In this document: positions 11,464 through 23,400 of the stretch, piece after piece | Numbering within the stretch: position 1 is the stretch's first letter | Layout: each line of letters opens with the position of its first letter | NCBI RefSeq assembly: GCF_016920785.2 | Contig: NW_024609846.1 | Span: 86,065,816-86,129,815, forward strand | Origin: Ixodes scapularis | Taxonomy: Eukaryota > Arthropoda > Arachnida > Ixodida > Ixodidae | DNA: 64,000 nt | Direction of reading: 5' to 3' | Program-made: the position numbers and the translations under genes | Notes under the pieces: model-generated | Databases searched by the model: none | What the model was told of the DNA's origin: nothing | The model's input: only the letters and a program-made list of their open reading frames with translations

Positions 11464-14400
11464 AGATGTTAATATTTTTAATTTATTATGATGAAATAAT
11501 GCAGTTAAATATATAGAGGGCCTTTTTTGTATTTACAGCTTCTTTCCTAAGAACTATGAAAGTCACTCTTGTGAGGTTTGTGCACTTGAGTTAGACGGCC
11601 GGGAGTATAAAAAATAGGATATACTCACAACAAATTAAATAATTAACGGAAATAAGAGGATAATTCTTTTCTAAAGCAATAAGCTAATGGTTCTATCTAG
11701 AAACTTGCTTGGTGTCAACAAAAACTACTAAATCAACAGACTTTAGGAAGGCTTGAATCGCGTGCAAAGCGCGATGGTTCACTAAAGTTTCTAGTGTAGC
11801 AGGCGCAAGGCTGGCGGTGCAAAAACGAGAATGAAAATCTTATACGTTCTTTATTACGTAATCGTAACTACACAATTGTAAAAAAACGGGACTCTTCAAA
11901 TATCAATTCACCAATTACACAAACATATGCCGCGACTTTATAAGTTGTTTCCGTCAGTTGCATTTTGCGATCTTTCGTCCGTTATTTTAATGTAGCTATT
12001 GTTTTAACCATGATTCTATCATCAATAGCTTGACTTTGTTGAATCATTCCGAACTATGGAAGATGGTATCTCCCAAATCTACTTACCAACTCCGAATGGT
12101 ATAAAGGCATCCACCTTCTTCTCGAGTTTATCGCCGTCATTCGTCAGAAATCTTGTTGGGTCAAAATCATCCGGATTGCTCCAGTACGCCGGGTTTCTGA
12201 GCACCGCCCTCACATTTATCAAGGCTATACTGCCTTTCGGAATGAAGTAGTCGCCAATAATTGTGTCTTCTGGTACACTGCAGAGTAAAAACAGAATAAT
12301 CCTCAGTAATTTAAGAAAACCTGTACTACGGGTTCCGCGCCGAATTCAACTTTTGTAAAATGGATTTGGTGGCCTGAGAAAAAATTTTTTTTTCTTGAAA
12401 ATAATTGTTTTTAATCATTCCGACGCAGGGCTTGTTCAAAACACTGGGATGAAACCATTTAAAAGCCTTTCAATATTTCTTTAAATGTTCTATGTTGATA
12501 TTTGGCCACAACATAAAATTACGGTTATACAGTATATAATATCTCGAACGAAAAGGATATTTGTGCGGCATTAGCGTTCCGCTTCATATAGATTTCTCTG
12601 CATCCAGACATATTTTAAGATCACTCAGATTATATCGTTTGTAGTAAATACAGTGGCAAACAGCACTTGTAACACTTCCGAGTAATAGAGGAGTAAAATA
12701 CCTTCTAATAATAAGATATAACATGTCTAACAAACTGTGTCTATTTAGTTAAATCACAAATTATAAATAGCCTTGGAGATATTTCTATAGGATAAAGCAT
12801 GTATCCGTCTAGTAAAACTGACTTTTTGAAGTGTGTAAATTTTTGTATTTTTATGCACCCCTCATGTGTACAAACAAATCGGAGCCCCCCCTAGCGGAAC
12901 TCCGCCGGCGCCGCGAAAAAATCAAAAGTCAAATTTGGGGGTTTTACGTGCCAAACCAACGACGGGCATCTGGCACGCCCCAGCCGAGGACTGAGGATTA
13001 ATTTCGACCACCTGGGGACCTTTTGACGTGCAACCGAAAGCTCGGTTACACGGCGCCTTCTCCGCAATAAGCCTCCGTCAGATTGCGGGCACCTCGGCCG
13101 GGATTCGAACCCGCCACGCCGGCGTCGCGGACACGCGATGGTGTCGGCAAGAAGCGCCTCGTCCCGCATCAACAAACCATTTCAATGAGATGATGTTGGC
13201 CTCGGTGTCAGTCCCCGTGCTCTTTTTTTGTGTCGGAATTGTTGATTCTACGTCTTCGTAGCAATGTCTTACTGCTCTAGTGGTCTGAACGAAATTAGCG
13301 AGGCTCGTTACGCAGCAAAACCCAGTGTAAATAATGTGGAGTGCAGCGACTCATTCCGCATGAATGCCGCAAAATGGACGCCGAAGCCTGATTCACATGA
13401 TTAGATTCTGCTCCCTATTTTTAGTCGAAACGTCACTCGGGCTGCAAAAACATGAATCGCAGCTGCGATGCTCGACGTGGATACTGAAAATCGCCAGCAG
13501 GAACGGACCAATTGACCCCGTAAGTGATGACGTCACAACATGGCGTCTGGGTCCAAACAAACCGTTGCTAGGGACGTATTCCACTCCGATTTGCTTTGGT
13601 AGCAGACGACACGATAGATTTGCTGGCCTCTGTTGCAGCGGGCGTCTTCATTGAATTGCGTCGGTAAACGAGCAACATAAGCAAGTGCATCGCTATGGCC
13701 GCAAAGGCCTCCGCAATGTGCGTTTTTTTTTGTTTTTTTTCTTTTCTGAGAAGAATTTAGCTTAGTTTAGAGGGGCGAAAATTCCGAAATATCAAACCAC
13801 GTCATGCAGATCAGTTACGACGATGACTGAAGTGCATTACCGGCGTAGTGCAGGCCAGCATGAGAAACAAACCGTACGCCGTCGAGGTAAGTCGTTTGTT
13901 ATAATTATTATTGAGGTTGTCAGGCTATTAAAATATTGCATGTCTATCGCAATTTCCCTTTTCCTTCTTTTTTTTTTTTTGGCATACATTAAATTTAGTA
14001 AATGGGCTTTTTCGGTGAAGGTCTCCATCGAACCCGCGATGAGAGTACAAGCTGTAATAAACTCACCTCATGTTTTTTTATCCAGTGTTTTGGGGTTTTG
14101 CGGAAATCTAAAGAAGCTGCAGGAATCTTTCTCCACTCGATGGTTACAACCAGGTACGAAGAACCCCCCCTACTCCCCCCCCCAGCGCGAGTCCACAAAC
14201 AAAATTTGGAATCTCTACCGATCGCCTGAAGTGCTTTTCTCACAAGTGCAATGCGATCTTTTAGCAGACGATCATCTCGATCGACGCCTGGACTTTCGAT
14301 ATACCATATTTTGCATCGCACCCCACTATGAATTCTTATAAGTGTCTGAAACTCATTATATTTCAAACAAATGCAATATCAGAATATCGTCTTTATTCAC

Positions 14401-17400
14401 CCGATTCAGACGCCGGCGCCGGCTTGGCCGGTGGGCGTGTGGCGGGCGGCATTCTTCTTGCATTCGTCGTCTGCTGCAGGCATCTTTACGACCGGAAGTT
14501 GCAGTCGTAAATATTTCAGAAACAAGCAATTACCGGCACACTTCTGTCGAAACATATATGACATTCAAGCTTTCTATATTTGGGATCTTTAGAAGTTTAA
14601 ATCCTACTCCTGATTTTTGAACGGTCGGGTTTTCGTAGCGAAACCTAGCCACATGTATTTGTCCATAACAACGACCCTAGCAACGGTTTGTTTGGACCCA
14701 TGACGTCACACTTACGGAGTCAATTGACTCAGGCATAACAAATCACTGGGGGCCAGTGTTTATAATGATCAAAGTCCCTGTGGTGAACTGTGATCCGACC
14801 TTTCACCGACGTGAAGGAAAGAAGGAGACAGGGGGGCTATGTTGCACGTTTTGGACTCCCAGGAAATTAGGGAAAAGGAAGTTATGTCAACAACGCTCTT
14901 AGGGTGTTGATCGGTGGAGTCGCTGATGACGCGTTGCGTGGTGCTGCTAAGAAACGTTCATTCACACCTACGTAACTTCCTTGTCCCTAGTCTCCTGGGA
15001 GTCCAAAACGTGCAACATAGCCCCCCAGGGTTCGGAAAGAAAAGAAGCACGAGACAACTAGGAAGAGAAGAAGAGGTGGTTGGAAAAACGAGGACGGAAA
15101 GCTGACTGGGACTGGGACTGGGACAACGATATGGTGGAGATGTTTCCCTGGGAGCCATCGACGCAAACTGACAAGACTGGGCGCAACTGCGAGGGAAAAC
15201 TGGGCCGTATCGTGAAGACGATGTTGCGTTGTCTTGAACGACTCCCAGCGGCGGCTGAACCGAACCATGAAAGACATCTCCAGCACGTCGTTGCCCTCCA
15301 GCACGTCGTTGCTACGACGTCACCGCCGTCGCTTTCAGGTGAAGTGAAGCGGAGTATTTCACCCTGACCTCCACTAGCTTATTTGACTCGAGACTCGCAT
15401 TTATTATTCAGCATCACATCAAATAGCCGTTTTATGACTAGACTACTGGAATTGTGTATCCCGTAACGTATTTCATGGTTTTCTTTGGATTCGTTTCGCT
15501 ATTGTTTTTCAATGCAACTACTAAAACTCACACACAAGCAGTACTTGCCTCGTCAATAATTTAATGTATCCGAAGAAAGCTTGACCACGAATATCGAACC
15601 TCCTCACAGTGTCCTTACGTCTACTGTTTACACAGAGCCTGCTTACCCCAAGCAACCTTGTTTGGTCTACGGGCCAGTGTTGTTGAAACGAACAGCAACA
15701 GTTTTAACTAGGAGACGAATTTCGAAGAGAAGACGACAGTTTGAAAGTTCAGACGGCTGTTTGAAGAAGTAAATAACTGAACATGTTCCGCGGGTGGTCC
15801 AGACACATTGACGCTTCTCTCGCTCTCATGTTAGAGCAAAAAAAAAAAAAATCCAACGACCAGAAGTATCGTCAACTTCAACCCAAAGCGCTTTTCGCAC
15901 ATGCAATCGTAGTTCCACGGTATTTGGTTTTCCCTTTTTACGGCACTTATCCACGTTCTCGGCCAAACCGAACAGACAGAAAACACATGAAAACTGAGCC
16001 GGCTTGCTAGAACAACGTCTCACCTGAGACTGGTTGAAAGAAAGCACTACAAAGGCTGAAAAGTGCGAGCGTCCTGGGACGCGGTTTGAGTCCCGTTCAG
16101 CTGGTGCGCTGGCTTTGGCTGTGCTTCCCCCCCCCCCCCTTCTCAGCTGTGACGCTGTTTCTAGCAAGACGGCCCAAGTTTTCACACATCCTCGTCTCCT
16201 TTGGCACAGCCCCAGTTACGGCGTTTTGACTAGAAGGTAGATTTAACTCTCGTGTCTTCCAAAACAACATAGGAATGCCCGTCCCGTATAGGGATTTCCG
16301 CCCGCACCCCCAGACTTGGAGTGCGCCCGAAGCACTCCCGGCGCTACGTGACATATCAAAATTAAGTTGGGGTATACACATCAGCAATTCCATTAAGGTT
16401 TTTTAGAGCGCAGCTCTCAAGCGCCTGTTTCCGCGTATAACGGCGTTGGCTTCGGCGTCAGCGTAACCACGCGCGTTGCGTTATGGGACGTCACAGGCCT
16501 ATACACCAATAGAGTTCCCCGTTAAGTTTAGCGAAAAAACTGAATAGGTGTTTAGGTCTGTGACATCCCTTAATGCAACACTGCGCACTTAGTTTCCCTG
16601 TTAAAGTTAGCAGTAAAACTGATGTCACATGACCTCAACACCAATTAAGTTTGCCCTCTAAATTTAGCGGGAAATCGAATTGATGTTAAGGTCACATGAC
16701 GTCAATTTACCCCTAAATCTAGCGGAAAAACTGTATGTGATGATAGGTGACGTGACGCGAATTCATGAGACGTCATTTTCCCCGCTTAATTTAGCGGGGA
16801 GATTGAATTGGTGTTGAGGTCACGTGGCGTCAATTTTCCAGCTATATTTAGCGAGGAAATTGTGGGAGGAAGGGGGGGTACGGAGGCGGAGGAAAAAAGG
16901 AGAAGCAAGAGAGGAGGGCAGAGGAGGAGGGGGGAAGGTAAGAAGGAGGAGAGAAGGAGGAAAGGAGGAGGGGTGGAGGAGAGGGTACGGAGGAGGAGGG
17001 GCATACCGTCCCCTTCATACCTCCCCTCCTCCTCTTCAAGAGCTGCGCTCTAATTTCGCGTTACAGAAATTTGTGAACGTCTTTCATTTTTTAAACCTTA
17101 TTTTTTGCTTCCATAGTGTTCTATTATAAATCTAAGATATCTTGTATCAAGGTTTGCTGCTCTGCAGACAGTGCGAGTACTCCCTGAAAATATGCATGAA
17201 AAGATGACCACTATGCTATGTTTACAAAATTTAGAGCCTGCTAAATTTAAAAAAAAGCAGAATTAGATGTCTAGCACATAAAAGTCAAAATGTTTCTAGA
17301 TGTTAATGGTAACAATAGTAAGCAATGCTACAATAACAGAGCTGTCGTTCCCACTTGAGTTCAATTGCGAAGATTAACTTTTCCGAGCAACAAGTCAAAC

Positions 17401-20400
17401 ACTAAACACAAATATCAGAAAATATTTAAGTCCCTAAGAATCCTTTATAGAATCTTGTTGTATATATGCATGGCCTAAAAGCAAAAAAAAAAAAAAGCAA
17501 TGTTGATTGTGCAGGCTAGCTGGTGTAATTTCAGCACATTTGTAAACCCGAGACTGGAGATAGGGCAGCCTGTGTTTTCATCCCTTGTCCCTATCCCCAA
17601 TTTCGGGTTTACAACTACACTCAGAGAGATTAATTTGATGTACGGAACATGAAATTCATTTGTCATGCTGTATGTGCTGTGTCAACAGCGACTGAAAATA
17701 TTTTTTAAAGACAACATAAAATTAAAGGGAGGATCGTTTTTAGAAATAATTGCTTTCGACCTCGGCGAGTTTCAGAGTTCAGATAAAAGGTGATAATTAA
17801 GAACTTAACCACCTAAATTTAACTAACTGACTTTGCGTTTAATGGTCTCATATGGCACATTTCAGTACAAAATTTGGTGTGTTACACTTTAGCTTTATCT
17901 CGAATGGAACAATATTACTGGCCGCGGCAGGGCCAAGAAGCATGCTTTTGGTGTAAAACTCGTACAACTAATAGGCGCAGGAGAAAATCAGCCATCTTCC
18001 TTTACTCCTTACCTCTAACTTTTTATTTTTCACGTTCCGTCAAATGAAAAGCACTGCAAAAGAGCCAAACCACGCAGAGGATCTTGTTATACCGCCGTCT
18101 CCTTCCACAGAATAAAGTATAGTTTCAGTGGTCACCTTTACCATGGCAACGAAGTCTCTGGTGAATGAACGCGCACGAGAACGACCGGTTTAAAGTCAGC
18201 ATCAGCTGACGCAATTTTCCGAATACCGTCTACTAAAGTCAACGCGGCAACCGCCAGGGTTAGGAGTGCCGTAATATTAGTGTTGAGGACTACCGACGAC
18301 GACGATGACGGAGTGACCAGTCAACGACGAAAACGGCGACTGGGGAACATGATGGAGAATTTTAACGCAATAAAATTAAAAAGTTGGCGTCGCAAAAAAA
18401 AAAAAGCAACAAAAAAACCAGCGTTGGTGGCGTTTGCTAAAGTATAATATCGGTTGACACTCTCATGACATGAAAGCCACATGACCTCTGCGTGGGAATT
18501 TCAAACCCACAACGCTCACGTTAAACGTGGCGACACGCGTTGAGTGAAAGTGACTAAGACATAACATGTAATGCGAATTAAAAGTCGACGACTCATGTCT
18601 CAAATGATTTCACTTTATAAAGTAATTGATTTGCCTTAAAGGAAAACATGTAAGCATTCAGGCGGGATTTGAACCCACGACGCTCCGGTTAAGAGTCACA
18701 AACGCTACTCACTAGGTCGCGTAAGGCACGCTTGCTCGGCATTCGAACCGGCGGGAGTTCATATGTTCATATCCATGCCCGTGAAACAGAAGCTAGACGA
18801 CAGTAGCGCAGGACGACCCGGAGATGCGATAGCGTCTCCGGATCTGGGAGCGTACTCGCGTCTCCGACCATGAGAAGCCAAAGAGAAGGCAATGCTAATG
18901 GGGCCCGATAACTCTATCGCTTTCCACTCTTAAAGGCGAAGCTCAAGCGTTTTCTAAGTTTTTGTGACGTGGTATTATAATTTTAAATGCTGCTGCATGC
19001 TCTACTTCAACTGGAGACTTCATTTCACCTTTTGAAATTATTTTCTCCAGATGTTCTAACAAAGATAAAGATATACACCCCTCATTTTGGCTAAGGTACA
19101 TTAGCTGATTGCGCAATGCTATAATTGAGAAGAAAAAACAAGTACCTTCTGGAGCACCCGATGGTTCCTACCGAGATCCATCGCAATGCCTCTTTCAAGC
19201 TGGCCAAGGTGAAGGGCATCTCCTTGCGGTCCTCCCAAGCAGGTGGTCGGTGACGACCGACGACGTCATCGATTTCCTTCTGAATCTTGAACTGCACCGA
19301 GTTCGGATTATGGGCACAAATGTGAAGAACCCAGGAGATTCTCATAGAAAGTGGACCCGTGCCGGACAGAAGGAATTCCGCGGTATGTTCCTGTAGTTTT
19401 TCTTCTGTGCACGGAAGAGAAATTATGAAACTTCTTTAATACTTAGGTAGTCCGCGATATAGAATGTCCGAGTGCTGACTACAATCAGAACAAGCTAAAA
19501 GATTGTCATGTTGAAAACATATCCAACCAAATGCTATTGCACTTCTGAGTGGCAACTTAATAATTAGGATGATAACTCAGATGCAGACAGTCAAGGAGTG
19601 TTTGTCAACTGCTTGCTGTTGAAGTTGTGCTTTTTTCATTATTGTCGCGCATGTGTTAAAAGACACTGACACCCCCCTCCCCTTTCCCCCAAACATTTAT
19701 TTTTCTTTTCTGCCCGGTGATTTAATATGGAGTCAGAAGTCTACCTAATCAATATTTTGCTAGAGTCACATATAGTTTTGAAATCAAAACCGAAACACGA
19801 GCACTGAGTAAGGATACGACATGTCGACTAGAGAGGAGGCAGAAAAATAGAGTAGGAGAGAGTTGCCGAAAGTTACGCAACTAAAACCGAGCGCATTCTT
19901 TTTTTCTTTTTATTTGCTTTTTTGATTGTGCGAAGCAGACAACAGTTATAACATTGTTATGGTCAAGCACACGAGGGAAAACTCCTCGTCCGCAGTAATG
20001 CAGCCAGACGGCTGAAAATCAGAAAGAGTGCTGCCGATTCCTTTTTACAAAGGCACTCGCCAGGCTCGAAGTCGGGCAGCACCACGATTTGGCCACATTC
20101 GCACCTGGTAAAGAAATCGTACGCATGGATATTCAGCAGCAAGTACGCACTTCGTGCTTGACATTCGCGCGTTTTAGCTCGTAAGACGAACGATGTCTTC
20201 AGCCAAGAGAAGGGACGACGACTAGGCGATGTCTCCGTGCCAATCAGCTTTGATGTTGGGCATGTCGTACGGAATAAAGCATAATTGTTTTCGTCGGTTA
20301 AAAAAAAAATATTTTGAAGCTAGATGGATTCGCTGGTACCGCTAACGTCAGTTCTGAAGTAGAGATTCCAGGCCCGTCGTCCGCTACCTTCGCGTAGCCC

Positions 20401-23400
20401 GCTTCGTCCAGCCGTCCAGGCCGCGACTCCCGCACTACCCCTACGATCCGGCGATACGATGCCGTGTTGAGAATTTCGAAGTGCATGTGTTTCAGGTGTC
20501 CGCAACTTTTTTTCTTCCATTCAACGTATTTGAAACTTTTTAGAAGCCGCAAAAATCGGTTTTATATATATATATAGGGTGTTTCAGAGAACTCAGGCTA
20601 AATCGCTCCTGCGAAACCTCTGCTGTGCTGTCATTGCGCGACGCAGCAGAGGCTGGTTGCACTATCTCTCCAAGGGGCGCGGTGCCGCCCGGGCCGAGAT
20701 GCGCTCCGATAGGAAACCGAAACTTAAAAACCCGGCAAATTTGTGCGATTTTTTAGAAAGCCGTAAAATGATGCGCGTGCCTTCTATCGTTCTGAAATTT
20801 GTTCATTTACTGTTTTTCGACGATGCTGAGCAATTTTCTAATTTAAACCGTGCCCTTAAACACAATATTAAAACATTAATTCGCAAAAATAATTAACAAC
20901 TTAATTATGCCGGACTTTCATAATTTTTCTAAGTGGGTCCCTGGCCCGGGGCCAAAACGACACAAGCCTTTTTTGCTGCTATGAGTAGTTCTCCCTAGAG
21001 CGATTTGGCCTGAGTTCTCTGAAACACCCTGTATATATATAAGTGAGGTAAGTTAAATATAAAAAAACAATAAACCGGGAAAAGTGAATAAGTCAAAGAT
21101 GCGTACTGTCGGAGTTACTAATTCGAAGTTTATTACGACGTTTAGTGCGGGGACCGCTCTTCATCACGTTTGATGTTATTAATATTGAGTGTACGCCTTG
21201 GATGACCCATGACTTTGATTAGTTTTGGTGGTTGTCTCTGAACCGCATGGAACCACGGAGAAGGCAGTGAGCGCAACTCAAACCGGCCAGTTCTCGGTCG
21301 TTGGTTTTTGGTAGGAAAACAAAAACAAATTCTGAGCCGCAAATCGTGTTTTTGGTAGCTGGGCTCTCGTACGTTGTGTACGCATTAAAACCTTGTAGTG
21401 CATATATATTCCCCGTGAGTGTCCCTTTAAATATCAAAATAAATAATATAGAGCCCGAAAGAAACTGCATAGCGCACCACACTCGACGGTATTGCCACTT
21501 AGCATTATTTGTCATGACACTCATTGCCCATGAACGCAAATAATAATATTCGCCAATGGGGATTGTTTGCGAGCGGAATCCCAGTCACGCAGTGCTTGTA
21601 TTCAATAGGTAAGCAGGATTCGGGTCTCCTGTTTGGCCACTGCAGATGCATCACAGTTAAAAAGGCACAATTATTTTAGTGTTGAAAATATCTGCAGCTT
21701 GAATTGTTTACATTCTTTACCTTGGCACAAGCGAAAGCAATCGCGCTATTTTCCCCAAAATACCGCAATTTTGATGCATTTCTGCCATAGAAAAAAAAAA
21801 ACGCAATATTTCCCGATCTGCGGCCATATGTCATATATGAATCACGATGTCACGTTGTTGGGCGTGGCTAAGGTTTCGTTGCGCCATGTCGCGAAAATCA
21901 ACTAAACCATTGCTCTCTTCGCAGTTACTTCTGCGTCCGGACCGTCTACTGTCACGATCACTCGACGTGATCTTCGGCGATGCTAAGCGCTTGAGAAATC
22001 CACAATCGCGGAGGGAGCGCTGCGGTCCCGGGAGATACAACACAACAGAAAACCACCTGGTATCCCCTGTGACGTCACTGAAAGGGCCGTGCGAGAGTTC
22101 AGGGACACCAGATACTTAAATATGTCTCACTAATCATAAAACTAGCGCACGCAAAAAAAAAAAAAGCTTTTTGTTTTATTATATTGATGACTTAGGCCGG
22201 TTCGCGTATTAATTCGTCTAAAGTTTGAAAATCGCTGCAGCGAGCGGGTTTTCGAAGGGCACACGAAAATAAACATTCAAAAACTGAAAAATACGCAGAG
22301 CGTGCATACAAGCTGGTGAAAAGTTGACATACCCTTACTTGAGGCAGGGAAGGAAAAGGCGGACACGTAAAAGGGAAGGAAAACACACGACGTCTTCGGA
22401 TACGTTGTGTGTTGTCGCTCATCTTCATTTGACTGTCTTTTTCTTCCTTCTCTCAGATTAAGCTGTGTTAAGAAAATATTGGCTGATATATTTTAAAAAA
22501 TTTCATATCGAAATTCAAGCTTTGTTGCTTCTGCCCTCATGTTCTAGAATTTTTTTTTTTTTTTGACCGACCAAACGGTATGCGTTTAGTAAAATTTTAA
22601 AACATGGTTCCTTTTACAAGGGAGTGACCACCGGATGAGAAAAATGACTTTCACAGTTAGTCATTTTAGCCGTCCGGTGGTCAATCGCTTCTTCTTGCTT
22701 GCTTTTTTTTTCTTTTTTTTTTTATTATTATGCGAATTTTATAACCATTTGCGACAACCTACCGCTGAAGGGAGAGGTCGGGTCAGCATGATGTTCTCTC
22801 ATCTTTTGCAAGTAGCCATCGATGAAGTCTCGATTCAAGTCTGGATTCAGTGTATTCTTGTGTTCTGTGATTTTCTCTCTGAGAATAGCAAAAAAATATC
22901 AAACAAGATGGGTCAGATACAAAATCAAAATAAACCAACAAAAGGACCGATTGCCAACAAATCATATATAATTGGGCAGAAAAAGAATGGCGAGAAATTT
23001 GCTTTGCACTTCGGAATATAGCTACAAATATACCTTATTTTCAAACGTAGGTCGTTATATACGTCGATGAAAACAAATACAGATTTTATTTGTTATTAGA
23101 AAATTTGTATTGGCATTTTTGTACTGATATTTTTCTTGCGGGTTCAAAATTGTTTTTCGCTCAAATTACTAAGTTACAATTAGCTGGTTGTGTTCGTTGA
23201 TTAAGTATATCTTTAGTTTAAATATGATATGTCATAACGTTGAATGTAACAAAAGTTGTCCTCATGAAAACATGGTAAACTATATTCAGAGGGCTACGTT
23301 TTTCTAAATATGTTTAAGACTAAAAGCACATTTTATTGCAATTTAAGTCGTTTACTATAGTTTAATAAACTATGTAAAATGTTTACTTCAGCAAAAAATA

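Noticed and set aside
13823..14341. Longest plus-strand open frame in the 13-15 kb region (172 codons)
   Set aside because: It runs through poly-T and poly-C tracts, has no domain, lies in a P450 intron on the other strand and overlaps equally long frames on the minus strand.
16848..17053. Glycine/arginine- and proline/serine-rich frames
   Set aside because: They are translations of a GGA purine tract.
18661..18722. Functional tRNA-Lys gene
   Set aside because: The acceptor stem does not pair and a related decayed unit lies nearby, so a tRNA-derived repeat is more likely.
19381..19390. Acceptor at 19390/19391 for P450 exon 6
   Set aside because: It has a good tacag sequence but would leave exon 5 and exon 6 out of phase; the acceptor ending before 19404 joins them exactly and gives the expected FSEEKLQ sequence.
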